From Pleurocapsa sp. PCC 7327 (GTDB lineage Bacteria > Cyanobacteriota > Cyanobacteriia > Cyanobacteriales > Microcystaceae): 64,000 nucleotides of DNA. The notes beneath the pieces are model-generated. The model saw only the letters and a list, made by a program, of their open reading frames with translations, was not told the origin of the DNA and ran no database searches. Positions 28,366-36,981 of the stretch are shown one piece after another. How positions within the stretch are numbered: position 1 is the first letter of the stretch; every line of letters starts with the position of its first letter. The translations under genes were made by a program, and so were the position numbers. The stretch lies in contig NC_019689.1 in assembly GCF_000317025.1 (NCBI RefSeq), forward strand, positions 1,341,501-1,405,500, read 5' to 3'.

Positions 28366-28401
28366 TCTAATTTAACTATGGATTCTAATTTAACTATGGA
28401 T
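28366..28401 (+). repeat. Tandem 18-bp duplication spanning the rubrerythrin start
   Basis: The 18-mer TCTAATTTAACTATGGAT occurs twice in a row (28366-28383 and 28384-28401). Each copy holds an ATG in the rubrerythrin frame (28378 and 28396), so the duplication supplies a second in-frame start and adds six residues (MDSNLT) if the first is used. Confidence 0.9.
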
Positions 28402-29109
28402 CTTTCAAACTCAAACACTGCCAAGAATTTGTCTGAAGCTTTTGCTGGAGAGTCGATGGCTAACCGCAAGTATCTTTTTTTTGCAGAAGTGACTCGTCAG
28501 CTTGGCATGACAGAACTTTCCAAACTGTTTCGAGAGACGGCAAATCAGGAAACCGAACACGCCTTTGCCCATTTTCGATTGATGCATCCCGAATTGGCAG
28601 TAGAAAATGCCGCTTCCCTAAGTGAAGAACAAAAAAAGGCGATCGCGGCTCGCTGTTTAGAACTGGCAATTGAGGGAGAAACCTACGAATACACTACTAT
28701 GTATCCTAACTTTGCGGCAGAGGCTCGCGGCGATCGCGATCGCTCGGCGGCAGCAGAATTTGAACAACAAGAGGCTGAGTCTCGCGAACATGCCCGTATT
28801 TTTCGCAAAGCTGCCCACAACTTCGGGTTGTTGACTCATATCGAAAATCATCACGCGCGTCAGTATAGCGAAGCACTTCAAGCGCTCGCTGGCGTGGCTC
28901 CTTTAGCCAAAGCCGCTAGCGGCGATCCCGCCACTCAAAAATGGATTTGTCGGCAATGTTCGATGATTTACGATCCGGTTGCAGGCGATCCCGATTCTGG
29001 GATTGCTCCAGGAACGCCTTTTGAAGCAATTCCCAACGATTGGCATTGTCCCATCTGCAAAGCTGCCAAAAACTTGTTTGTCCCTTACGAAGAGGCGGCT
29101 GCCGCATAA
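28396..29109 (+). CDS. Rubrerythrin (diiron ferritin-like plus rubredoxin domain)
   Basis: Peroxide-detoxifying non-haem iron protein, 237 residues from the ATG at 28396. The ferritin-like domain carries the diiron Glu ligands in FAGESMANRKYLFFAEV, ETANQETEHAFAHF and EQQEAESREHARIF. The C-terminal rubredoxin domain has two CxxC knuckles, WICRQCSMIYDP and WHCPICKAAK. MDLSNSNT matches the family N-terminus, so I prefer the second ATG of the duplicated start. In cyanobacteria rubrerythrins protect anaerobic or microoxic processes such as nitrogenase, but no such genes are in this window. Confidence 0.93.
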   Translation: MDLSNSNTAKNLSEAFAGESMANRKYLFFAEVTRQLGMTELSKLFRETANQETEHAFAHFRLMHPELAVENAASLSEEQKKAIAARCLELAIEGETYEYTTMYPNFAAEARGDRDRSAAAEFEQQEAESREHARIFRKAAHNFGLLTHIENHHARQYSEALQALAGVAPLAKAASGDPATQKWICRQCSMIYDPVAGDPDSGIAPGTPFEAIPNDWHCPICKAAKNLFVPYEEAAAA

Positions 29110-29212
29110 ATTTTAAGGGTTTTTTATAGGGCTGAGTTGAGTTTGTAGGCGATCTCTAGTGCGATCGCGCAAGCCAACTCAGTTTCATAATGTTTCTTAG
29201 AAAAAAATATTA

Positions 29213-30076
29213 TTATTTAATATTAGTGCGATCGGTTAGGATTTCATATCCGGTTTCTGTCACTAAAACTGTATGCTCAAATTGAGCGGATAGAGAATTA
29301 TCAACAGTTACAACCGTCCAGCGATCGCGCAAGGTTCGAGTATGTTTTGACCCGGCATTAACAATTGGTTCGATCGCCAATGTCATGCCTGCTCGCAATT
29401 TTATATTTGGTAATTGATTTGTCCGAAAATTGAAAACTGAAGGTTCTTCATGAAGATTTCTTCCCACGCCATGACCGACGTAATCTTCTACAACACTAAA
29501 TTTATTAGCTTTGATATGGTCTTCGATCGCACCTGCAATATCTAATAAATAATTTCCCGCTTTGACTTGTTCAATTCCTTTATATAAAGCTTCCTCAGCA
29601 ACGCGAATCAATTTGGCAACTTTGGGGGAAACTTTGCCAACGGCAATAGTAATGCAAGAATCGCCATGATAGCCTTGGTAATAAGCTCCTGTATCAACCT
29701 TTAAAACGTCACCAGCACGAATCACTTTTTTTGAATTGGGAATCCCGTGAACGACTTCATGATTGATGCACGAACAAATCGAAGCTGGAAAGCCGTAATA
29801 TCCTTTAAAACTTGGAGTAGCGCCCATTTCTCGAATCCGCTGTTCGGCATAAGCATCTAAGTCAGCCGTTGTCATCCCAGGTTGCACCATTTGCGAGATT
29901 TCTTTGAGAACCGTTGCGACAATCCTAGCTGAGGCGCGCATGATTTCTATTTCTTGCGGCGACTTGATTTCTATACCGCGACGACTTTTTTTTGCGCGAG
30001 GCTGTCCGCTTTGCTGTTGTTTTGGCTGACTCTTAGAGAAAGTTTTGGGCGAAAAGATATTGGTGAGGATGTTCAT
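29213..30076 (-). CDS. map: Methionine aminopeptidase, type I
   Basis: Removes initiator Met from nascent proteins; dimetal enzyme. Ligands are the Asp pair in [16 protein letters not shown], the His in [12 protein letters not shown], the Glu in [10 protein letters not shown] and the Glu in [17 protein letters not shown] carries the substrate-side His. A basic N-terminal extension of about 40 residues ([22 protein letters not shown]) precedes the catalytic core. A start at 30106 is also open; MNILTNIF at 30076 looks more family-like. Confidence 0.93.
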   Translation of the reverse strand: MNILTNIFSPKTFSKSQPKQQQSGQPRAKKSRRGIEIKSPQEIEIMRASARIVATVLKEISQMVQPGMTTADLDAYAEQRIREMGATPSFKGYYGFPASICSCINHEVVHGIPNSKKVIRAGDVLKVDTGAYYQGYHGDSCITIAVGKVSPKVAKLIRVAEEALYKGIEQVKAGNYLLDIAGAIEDHIKANKFSVVEDYVGHGVGRNLHEEPSVFNFRTNQLPNIKLRAGMTLAIEPIVNAGSKHTRTLRDRWTVVTVDNSLSAQFEHTVLVTETGYEILTDRTNIK

Positions 30077-30160
30077 TGAATCTATACAAATAAATACGAT
30101 CGCCATAGAATTTAGATCTTAAATTAATTTAAGCAGCGATCGGATCTATTCATATCTCAA

Positions 30161-30745
30161 TTAACAAGAATTGCAATCGGCGCTAGATGCTGGAGGTGCG
30201 ATCGCGTCTGTATCCGCAGACTGAACTTCAACAACTCCTCGGAACATATTCATCCCACAGGTAAACTCGTATCTGCCAGGTTTTTCTGGCGTAAACTCAA
30301 TTGGTGTAATCTTATTAAGCGGCAATGCTTGAGCGATTCCAAAGTCAGGAAAACGGACTTCTTCTAGACAACTGCTGGCATCTTTGCGAACAAAGTTTAG
30401 CCGCACTTTTTGACCCGCTTGAACTACTATTTGGCTAGGTTCGTAACCACCATCTACAGTAACGGTTACTTCTTGGATTCCGGCTTGTGCGATCGCTCTT
30501 GCAGACTTAGGCTTACTGAGTAAAAACCACCAGAGTTCCAAACCAATCAGTCCCAATCCGCCTAACGTTACAGCAATTTTATTGACTATCGGTTGTTCGA
30601 TCCTCTGAAACTGTTCGGTTGGCTGGTTTTGAGATGGTTGTATTCGATCCTGGTGAGGCATTTGGGCAACAGCTTTCCCAGAAACTATTCTTAACACCAG
30701 TCCTAAACTCGCGATTGTACTTACAAGGACGGTTTTGTTAACCAT
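30161..30745 (-). CDS. Membrane-anchored cupredoxin-domain copper protein
   Basis: 194 residues from the ATG at 30745, which has GGAGG seven bases upstream. A signal or anchor segment (VLVSTIASLGLVLRIVSG) is followed by a second hydrophobic helix (GGLGLIGLELWWFLL, about 70-85). A cupredoxin domain follows: TVTVDGGYEPSQIVVQAGQKV, the Cys-containing SSCLEEVRFPDFG, and the C-terminal FTCGMNMFRGVVEV, where Cys and Met are candidate copper ligands. It lies downstream of copA and the 22-codon ORF, so it belongs to the copper operon, probably binding Cu outside the cytoplasm. It ends in DCNSC, an extra metal-like motif. Confidence 0.85.
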   Translation of the reverse strand: MVNKTVLVSTIASLGLVLRIVSGKAVAQMPHQDRIQPSQNQPTEQFQRIEQPIVNKIAVTLGGLGLIGLELWWFLLSKPKSARAIAQAGIQEVTVTVDGGYEPSQIVVQAGQKVRLNFVRKDASSCLEEVRFPDFGIAQALPLNKITPIEFTPEKPGRYEFTCGMNMFRGVVEVQSADTDAIAPPASSADCNSC

Positions 30746-30756
30746 TGTCAAACCTC

Positions 30757-30825
30757 CTATACAATCGCTCCCAGCAGAAATCCCAATCCTGCCAACGTCC
30801 CGAAAAATGTGTTTTTCTGAAGCAT
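30757..30825 (-). CDS. Candidate 22-residue hydrophobic peptide in the copper operon
   Basis: Between copA and the cupredoxin gene a frame reads MLQKNTFFGTLAG followed by LGFLLGAIV and a TAG at 30757. AGGAG lies seven bases before the ATG at 30825 (two further in-frame ATGs directly precede it). The TAG is immediately followed by the GGAGG of the next gene. About 15 of 22 residues are hydrophobic with a GxxxGxG pattern, which would make one short transmembrane helix. Confidence 0.55.
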   Translation of the reverse strand: MLQKNTFFGTLAGLGFLLGAIV

Positions 30826-30843
30826 CATCATTCTCCTAATGAA

Positions 30844-33102
30844 CTAACCAAGTGTTTTCGGTTGAAAGTTCCGTAACCGCAGCGCATTGGTTACTACCGA
30901 CACCGAACTAAACGCCATCGCTGCACCTGCAATAATGGGACTGAGTAGCCAACCAAAGAAGGGAAATAGAACTCCAGCGGCAATGGGAATGCCAGCCACG
31001 TTGTAAATAAAAGCAAAAAAGAGATTCTGACGGATATTGCGAATTGTGGCACGACTTAGTTGAATGGCAGTAACAATTCCTTGTAAGTCGCCAGAAATGA
31101 GCGTGATATCGCTAGCTGCGATCGCGATATCGGTTCCCGTACCAATCGCCATTCCTACGTCTGCTTGCGCTAAAGCAGGTGCGTCGTTGATCCCATCTCC
31201 TACCATTGCAACAATCTTGCCTTCCGATTGAATTTGTTCTACAACAGCAGCTTTTTGGTCGGGGCGAACTTCAGCCTCTACTCGCTTAATACCTACTTCG
31301 CGGGCGATGACTTCAGCAGTGCGACGATTATCTCCCGTCAACATTACCACTTCTAGCCCCATTTTCTGTAAGGAGCGAATGGCTTGGGCTGACGAGGGTT
31401 TTACTGCATCAGAAATGCCCACAATCCCCTCAAATTTGCCATCGACAGCCATCCAAATAACAGTTTTACCGAGATACTCAAGACGCTCCCAATCCTTGTG
31501 TAGGGCGCTAGTATCGATGCCTAACTCGTTCATCCAACGGTGCGTTCCGATTTGCACCCATCGATCCGAGACATAACCTTGTACGCCGCTACCCGCAAGC
31601 GCTTCAAATTCTTTAGAATCTGCTAGTTCTACCCCTTGAGATTGGGCATATTGCACCACGGCTTCCGCTAGAGGATGTTCGGAATTTCGTTCGACGGATG
31701 CCGCCAGACGCAGTAAATTTAACTCGTTACCGTTAGCTATTCCCTTGACGCTTACAAAATCAGTTACAGTAGGTTTACCTTGGGTTATTGTACCCGTTTT
31801 ATCCAGGACGATCGCGCTCAGTTTATGCGCCATTTCCAGACTTTCTGCATCTTTGATGAAGATACCGTTTTCTGCCCCTTTTCCCGTTGCGACCATAATT
31901 GAAGTTGGGGTAGCTAAACCCAAGGCACAGGGACAGGCGATAATCAACACGCTGACTGTGGGAATCAACGCTATTGTCACATTGCCCGTGGCATTATACC
32001 AGATGATAAACGTCGCGATCGCAATGGCAATAACGACAGGCACAAACCATCCCGTCACGCGATCTGCCAATCGCTGAATCGGTGCTTTGGAACCTTGCGC
32101 TTGCCGCACTAGCTTGACAATTTGCGCTAAAAATGTATCTTTCCCCACTCGCGTGGCACGGAATTTAAAGCTGCCTGTTTTATTCATCGTCGCGCCAATC
32201 ACTTCATTGCCAGGATGTTTCTTTACAGGGACGCTTTCACCCGTCACCATCGCTTCATCAATGGTCGAGGAACCTTCTACGATTTCACCATCGACGGGGA
32301 TTTTTTCCCCCGGACGCACTAGAACGATATCTCCCAAAACCACTTCGGCAATCGGAATATCCACTTCTTGATTATTACGAATAACCCGCGCTGTTTTCGC
32401 TTGCAAACCCATCAGCTTGCGCATCGCTTCTGAAGTTTGTCCCTTGGCACGGTTTTCCAATAGCCGTCCGAGCAAAATTAAGGCAATAATTACCGATGCC
32501 ACTTCAAAGTATACATCGGGTCTAAGTCCCCGATCGAGAAACCACTGGGGGAAGAAGGTGGGAAATAGGGAATAGAGGTAAGCTGCACCCGTGCCAATCG
32601 CCACCAGCGTATCCATCGTCGCTGTATGGCGTTTAAAAGCTTTCCAAGCGTTGATAAAAAAGGACGAACCACACCAAAACAGTACGGGAGTAGTCAGCAC
32701 TAATTGTAGCCAAGCATCATGCAACCAGATGGAAATGAAGGGAATGTCTAATCCCGTCATAGCAGGCAGCGAACCAATGACTAAAATAGCACCGATAACA
32801 CCACTAACCCACACCTTACGGGTTAGTTTTCGATTTTCGGCAAGTCGTTCTCGTCGTTCCGCATCGTCTTCTGGAACAAGTATGTCATCTTGCATGGGTA
32901 CAGCAGAATATCCCGCCGCATCCACGGCATTCTGAATGGCTGCTATGTTAGTTTTACTGGGGTTATAAGTAACGGTGGCAAGTTCTGCGCCAAAATTGAC
33001 GCTGCACGCCTCAACGCCTGGTACTGAGCGGATCGCATTTTCAATGTTCCTGGCACAAGAGGCACAACTCATCCCTCTGAGTTTTAAACTGGTATTTTCC
33101 AT
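30844..33102 (-). CDS. copA: Copper-exporting P1B-type ATPase
   Basis: Pumps Cu(I) across the membrane. It has 752 residues: an N-terminal heavy-metal domain with [12 protein letters not shown] (about 10-21), then membrane helices and the intramembrane CPC motif ([13 protein letters not shown]). TGE actuator motif is [14 protein letters not shown], phosphorylation motif [11 protein letters not shown] and hinge [16 protein letters not shown]. The CPC plus single MxCxxC and the C-terminal helices with Asn/Tyr and Met-Ser fit CopA. It is the first gene of a minus-strand unit with the small peptide and cupredoxin, downstream of a MerR-type promoter at 33211-33242. It may export copper from cytosol to periplasm or into thylakoids. 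Confidence 0.95.
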   Translation of the reverse strand: MENTSLKLRGMSCASCARNIENAIRSVPGVEACSVNFGAELATVTYNPSKTNIAAIQNAVDAAGYSAVPMQDDILVPEDDAERRERLAENRKLTRKVWVSGVIGAILVIGSLPAMTGLDIPFISIWLHDAWLQLVLTTPVLFWCGSSFFINAWKAFKRHTATMDTLVAIGTGAAYLYSLFPTFFPQWFLDRGLRPDVYFEVASVIIALILLGRLLENRAKGQTSEAMRKLMGLQAKTARVIRNNQEVDIPIAEVVLGDIVLVRPGEKIPVDGEIVEGSSTIDEAMVTGESVPVKKHPGNEVIGATMNKTGSFKFRATRVGKDTFLAQIVKLVRQAQGSKAPIQRLADRVTGWFVPVVIAIAIATFIIWYNATGNVTIALIPTVSVLIIACPCALGLATPTSIMVATGKGAENGIFIKDAESLEMAHKLSAIVLDKTGTITQGKPTVTDFVSVKGIANGNELNLLRLAASVERNSEHPLAEAVVQYAQSQGVELADSKEFEALAGSGVQGYVSDRWVQIGTHRWMNELGIDTSALHKDWERLEYLGKTVIWMAVDGKFEGIVGISDAVKPSSAQAIRSLQKMGLEVVMLTGDNRRTAEVIAREVGIKRVEAEVRPDQKAAVVEQIQSEGKIVAMVGDGINDAPALAQADVGMAIGTGTDIAIAASDITLISGDLQGIVTAIQLSRATIRNIRQNLFFAFIYNVAGIPIAAGVLFPFFGWLLSPIIAGAAMAFSSVSVVTNALRLRNFQPKTLG

Positions 33103-33210
33103 CGACCACCTCCAAACATAAATATTTAGGCAATCGGATAACCTGCTGCTGCGATCGCTCGTGCGACTCGCTTTCTGAGACTTGCGTTCTCTGTGCTAGC
33201 GACTACTTTC

Positions 33211-33242
33211 ATTGTGATGTCTCCAGCAAACTGGAGAGTCAA
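33211..33242 (-). promoter_or_regulatory. MerR/CueR-type promoter of copA
   Basis: On the minus strand TTGACT (33242-33237) is followed by a 20-base spacer holding the perfect dyad CTCCAG-TTTG-CTGGAG and then CACAAT (33216-33211). An over-long spacer filled by an inverted repeat is the hallmark of MerR-family activation. Two near copies occur at 33388 and 35178. Confidence 0.75.
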
Positions 33243-33387
33243 GAGGCGAAAGAAAATTGCTTGAACATTTATGCGATCGCTTGTAAATAGGCAGGCAAAA
33301 TTATATACACGTAGTGCGTCGCGAGCTGCTAGAAGCTGGCATTGTATCGATACTGGAAATTAATTCTGCTTATCTACTGAATTAGGG

Positions 33388-33419
33388 TTGACTCTCCAGT
33401 TAACTAGAGATTCCAGAAT
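33388..33419 (+). promoter_or_regulatory. MerR/CueR-type promoter of the DUF305 gene
   Basis: TTGACT (33388-33393), 20-base spacer containing CTCCAGTTAACTAGAG (imperfect dyad), then CAGAAT (33414-33419). It lies 36 bases ahead of the DUF305 ATG. The first twelve bases TTGACTCTCCAG are identical to those of the copA promoter. Confidence 0.75.
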
Positions 33420-33454
33420 AGAAACAGGAAATTTTTAGAGAGATTTGAAAGTCT

Positions 33455-34144
33455 ATGCAACTCCTGTCTATGAAAAAAAGCTTTTTGGCATTGACTTTAG
33501 TAGCAAGTACTGCTCTTGGCGCAACCTTGACCGCCTGTTCGGATTCTAACCAAAATGCCAGCACGGCTCAAAATTTACCTGCTACTGAAGCTGACAATAA
33601 ACAAATGGAACATAATGGTTCCATGAATCATAGTATGGAGATGGATTTGGGACCTGCCGATGCCGACTATGATTTACGCTTTATTGATGCGATGGTTTTG
33701 CACCATCAAGGTGCGGTAGTAATGGCAAAAGAAGTGCAGCAGAAGTCAAAACGCCCCGAATTGAAACAGCTAGCAGATGAGATTATCGAAGCACAAGAAA
33801 AAGAAATCGCCCAGATGCAACAGTGGCGAAACGCTTGGTATCCAAAAGCTGGAGAGCAACCAATGGCTTGGTACTCCCAAATGGGTCACATGATGTTAAT
33901 GTCTCCCGAACAGATGAAAGCAATGCGCATGGATAGGGATTTAGGAAAAGCTGATGCTGAGTTTGATTTGCGCTTTCTCAATGCGATGATTCCTCATCAT
34001 GAAGGTGCACTGACTATGGCACGGGATGCTTTGAGTAAGTCTCAACGTCCTGAAGTGAAGCAGCTTGCTGAAAATATCATCACTTCACAGCAAAAAGAGA
34101 TCGACCAAATGAAACAGTGGCAACAAGCTTGGTATAGGCAATAA
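33455..34144 (+). CDS. Duplicated DUF305 copper-binding lipoprotein (CopM-like)
   Basis: 229 residues. A lipoprotein signal (SFLALTLVASTALGATLTAC, lipobox Cys at about 28) is followed by a Met/His-rich linker (MEHNGSMNHSMEMD). Two DUF305 units then open with ADADYDLRFIDAMVLHHQGA and ADAEFDLRFLNAMIPHHEGA; each has the paired His and Met residues of this ferritin-like family. DUF305 proteins such as Synechocystis CopM bind copper outside the cytoplasm and aid resistance. An ATG at 33470 (MKKSF) would give a more usual signal peptide. Preceded by a MerR-type promoter, so part of the copper regulon. Confidence 0.9.
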   Translation: MQLLSMKKSFLALTLVASTALGATLTACSDSNQNASTAQNLPATEADNKQMEHNGSMNHSMEMDLGPADADYDLRFIDAMVLHHQGAVVMAKEVQQKSKRPELKQLADEIIEAQEKEIAQMQQWRNAWYPKAGEQPMAWYSQMGHMMLMSPEQMKAMRMDRDLGKADAEFDLRFLNAMIPHHEGALTMARDALSKSQRPEVKQLAENIITSQQKEIDQMKQWQQAWYRQ

Positions 34145-34378
34145 TATCCTAACGAAGTGAAGAATCTACCAGATCCTTCGCTTCACTACGTTACGCTCGG
34201 TATGAGACAACGATCTTTTGATAAGTATTCAACCCAACCTGATATAATACCAATTTCCTAAATCCTTGCTACAGATAGGGAAAGATAGGAGTTTGGGAAG
34301 TGTGAGAGGAGATCTATAGCGATTTTTCGCAAGATTTTAGGGAATTCATATTACGAATGATCGAGCTATTATCATTCA

Positions 34379-35015
34379 TCAATAAATAATATTTTTTATT
34401 AGCCTTACCCTAGAGAGTAAACCCTTGAGATCTTCTACTGTTGTATCGCAGTCACACTTAGTATAAATTGTTAAAATTTTTTCTATGCCTGGAATCTCTC
34501 CCATAAAGACGACACCATTGAAAGCCGGACTGTTGGTTGTGAAGGCTATATAGCCAGAAAGATCGCCCTGTTTGTAATCTAATACATTTACATTGTCTGA
34601 ACCTGGGGTTGGATTTCCCTGTGGGTCATAGTCATACCTTATCGTCTGTATAGCTTGTTCTCTTAAACTTATCGAGTTGTCCTTATCCACTAATTCAATC
34701 ACTTCAGAATAGTAGCCACCTCCTCCGGTACCCCCCCCTCTAGCAACGCACTGAGAAAAGCTCAAAGTCATCGGGATGAAGAATTTCTACAGACCCATCA
34801 TTTCGTTTCATAATTCTGTAGTTGTTGGGAATATCGACTTCTATACCGAATTCAGGTAACTTTATGGTTTTGTAGGTAGAAGAAGCAGGTTCGTAGTTTT
34901 CATCACCAGAACACAATTCTGGTTGGGCTTGGATTTTTTCTGGATAGATAGAATTAACTAACAACAAAAGCGAACCTGTTGCGAGTATTGCCAAGGAAAA
35001 CTGCCGTGTTCCCAT
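34379..35015 (-). pseudogene. Exported protein gene split by a +1 frameshift
   Basis: From 35015 the minus strand encodes a signal peptide (FSLAILATGSLLLLVNSI) and a folded-looking part (IKLPEFGIEVDIPNNYRIM, then VEILHPDDFEL) ending at a TAG at 34740. The shifted frame continues QCVARGGGTGGGGYYSEVIE and runs to 34379. Dropping one T from the run at 34756-34759 joins them into about 210 residues (ELSQCVARGGG). The combined product would be a secreted protein of unknown family with two or more Cys. Either a decaying gene or a sequencing error in a homopolymer. Confidence 0.7.
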
Positions 35016-35177
35016 AAATTATCCTAAATAAACGATTAATTAGGTTCTTAAGCTATCTTATCGCAATGAGAAAAAATTTAAATTTTAGGATGCGATCGCC
35101 TGACCTTTCCTTTACACCTAGTTCACTCCTTCAAATCACTATCTTTAATACACTCAATAGCTTAAGCAGCCATCCTC

Positions 35178-35209
35178 TTGACTCTCTACTTAAGTGGAGA
35201 GTCTACCCT
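35178..35209 (+). promoter_or_regulatory. MerR/CueR-type promoter of the multicopper oxidase gene
   Basis: TTGACT (35178-35183), 20-base spacer with the dyad CTCTACTTAAGTGGAG, then TACCCT (35204-35209). The layout matches the promoters at 33211 and 33388. Its transcription start would lie near 35216, which excludes the longest open frame (from a GTG at 35194) as the real oxidase start. Confidence 0.7.
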
Positions 35210-35256
35210 TAAGTGACAGACCCATCTTTCAGATTGTAGTTGCCAAAGGAGTGACT

Positions 35257-36732
35257 ATGCCAAAAATTAACCGAAGACAGTTTCTTGTTCTTAGTGCAGC
35301 TGGTGCGGTGACAGCATCCGTAGCGAATTGCGCGATCGTACAAAGCAATAAAACACCTGCTGCTTCCTCTAAACTCTACAAAAGCGCTAATGGCTTACTA
35401 GAACTGAATCTCGAAGCAGGAAATCGCCCTGTTAACCTAGCAGGCATACAAGCCTATCTGATGAGTTATAACGGACAAGTGCCCGCACCGCGCCTAGAAG
35501 CAAAAGCAGGCGATGCCGTTCGCATTCTCTTCACCAATAACCTATCTCAACAAACTAACTTGCACTATCATGGACTACACGTTCCTCCCACTGGCAATGC
35601 AGATAATCCCTTCCTGAGCATTGAGCCAGGAGAAAGTTTAACTTATGAATTTATTATTCCTAAAAACCATCCCTCCGGCACCTTCTGGTATCATCCTCAC
35701 CATCACGGTTATGTTGCCGAACAGTTATTTGCTGGATTAGCAGGTCTATTTATCGTTCGAGGCGAATTAGATGAAATTCCTGAAATCCAAGCAGCAAAAG
35801 AAGAATTTTTGGTGTTAAAAGATTTTGATTTAGATGAAAGTGGACGCATTCTACCGCCAAACCACATGGCTATGATGTTGGGACGCGAAGGGCAATTACT
35901 GACGGTTAACGGTCAAATCAATCCCCATTTATCCCTCGCTAAGGGCGGCTTACTACGCTTGCGAATTCTCAATGCTTCTCCTTCTCGATTTTACCGACTC
36001 TCTCTAGAAAATCATCCGCTTTATTTAATCGCTACAGATGGAGGAGGGATAAACGCACCTGTAGAATTAGAAGAACTGCTACTCGCACCTGGAGAACGGG
36101 CAGAAGTGTTGGTGCGCGGGGAAAAAGAGCCAGGACAGTATCGTCTATTAACTTTACCCTACGATCGCGGCGGAATGGGAATGATGGGCGGTCATATGAT
36201 GGGACAAAATTCTCAAACCAGCCCTCAAGTTTTGGCAACCTTAAGTTATCAAGGTTCCGTTGCTACCCTGCCTTTACCCGAACGACTCATCCCCGTAGAA
36301 ACGTTACCAGAACCAGAAACCGTAAGGCGTTTTGAATTATCGATGGCAATGGGTTCCGGTATGGGAATGGGTATGATGGGTTCTGGTATGGGAATGAGTT
36401 TTACCTTCAACGGACAAACATTTGACATGGCTCGAATTGATACCCAGGTTAAACTGAATACGATTGAAGATTGGGAGTTAATTAACGTCGATCCAGACCG
36501 CATGGATCATCCTTTCCATTTGCATATCAATCGCTTTCAGATTGTATCGCGCAATGGGCAGCCAGAACCTTATCGCGCTTGGAAAGATACGGTTTTAGTA
36601 CGTGGCAGCGAAAACGTCCGCATTCGCATTCCTTTCCGCGATTTTGCTGGCAAGACAGTTTATCACTGCCACATTCTCGACCATGAGGATTTGGGCATGA
36701 TGGGAATTGTTGAGATTAAATCTGCTGCATAA
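35257..36732 (+). CDS. Multicopper oxidase, CueO-like, Tat-exported
   Basis: 491 residues from the ATG at 35257, which has AAAGGAG upstream. A twin-Arg signal (NRRQFLVLSAAGAVTASVA) sends the folded protein out. Copper sites are NLHYHGLHVPP, TFWYHPHHHGYVAEQ, HPFHLHINRFQ and YHCHILDHEDLGMMG, i.e. the T1 and trinuclear ligands. Two Met-rich stretches (GGMGMMGGHMMG and MGSGMGMGMMGSGMGMSF) resemble the CueO methionine loop that binds Cu(I). It probably oxidises toxic Cu(I) in the periplasm. Regulated with copA and DUF305 by the shared promoter type. Confidence 0.93.
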   Translation: MPKINRRQFLVLSAAGAVTASVANCAIVQSNKTPAASSKLYKSANGLLELNLEAGNRPVNLAGIQAYLMSYNGQVPAPRLEAKAGDAVRILFTNNLSQQTNLHYHGLHVPPTGNADNPFLSIEPGESLTYEFIIPKNHPSGTFWYHPHHHGYVAEQLFAGLAGLFIVRGELDEIPEIQAAKEEFLVLKDFDLDESGRILPPNHMAMMLGREGQLLTVNGQINPHLSLAKGGLLRLRILNASPSRFYRLSLENHPLYLIATDGGGINAPVELEELLLAPGERAEVLVRGEKEPGQYRLLTLPYDRGGMGMMGGHMMGQNSQTSPQVLATLSYQGSVATLPLPERLIPVETLPEPETVRRFELSMAMGSGMGMGMMGSGMGMSFTFNGQTFDMARIDTQVKLNTIEDWELINVDPDRMDHPFHLHINRFQIVSRNGQPEPYRAWKDTVLVRGSENVRIRIPFRDFAGKTVYHCHILDHEDLGMMGIVEIKSAA

Positions 36733-36870
36733 ATCTAATTTTTCTAAACCTATCCCACAACATTAGTGACAAGTTAAGGTGAAAAGCAAGATTTCAAGAA
36801 GCTTTTGGGCAGAGGGAAAAAGTAGTAACTTCATGGCAAAATAAGCGATAAAGAGCAACTAGACAACCAA

Positions 36871-36975
36871 ATGTCTCAAAAAACCAACCGCGACCATGCA
36901 AAAAAGACCCAACGCCCAATGGCACAGGATGCAGCGATCGCTTCTCAATTAGAACATAGCTTATCCCTAAATTAA
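36871..36975 (+). CDS. 34-codon ORF just before the NACHT gene, possible transposase N-terminal remnant
   Basis: Reads MSQKTNRDHAKKTQRPMAQ, then DAAIASQLEHSLSLN and TAA, ending six bases before the NACHT ATG. The basic start and AAIASQLE pattern remind me of the N-terminus of cyanobacterial IS4-like transposases, but the match is from memory and weak. Alternatively it is a short leader ORF. No strong ribosome site. Confidence 0.3.
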   Translation: MSQKTNRDHAKKTQRPMAQDAAIASQLEHSLSLN

Positions 36976-36981
36976 CAAACA

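Larger units (their letters stand above)
33103..33454. other. Divergent regulatory region between copA and the DUF305 gene
   Basis: 352 bp with two outward-facing MerR-type promoters (listed separately). On the copA side a 28-codon minus-strand frame (33126-33212; [17 protein letters not shown], ending AAAGYPIA) resembles the last half of a heavy-metal-associated domain (AIAAAGY). Its ATG overlaps the -10 box, so the same promoter cannot express it. No regulator gene is present here. Confidence 0.5.

Noticed and set aside
35194-35256. Upstream GTG start for the multicopper oxidase
   Set aside because: It overlaps the MerR-type promoter and would bury the Tat signal; ATG 35257 has a good ribosome site.
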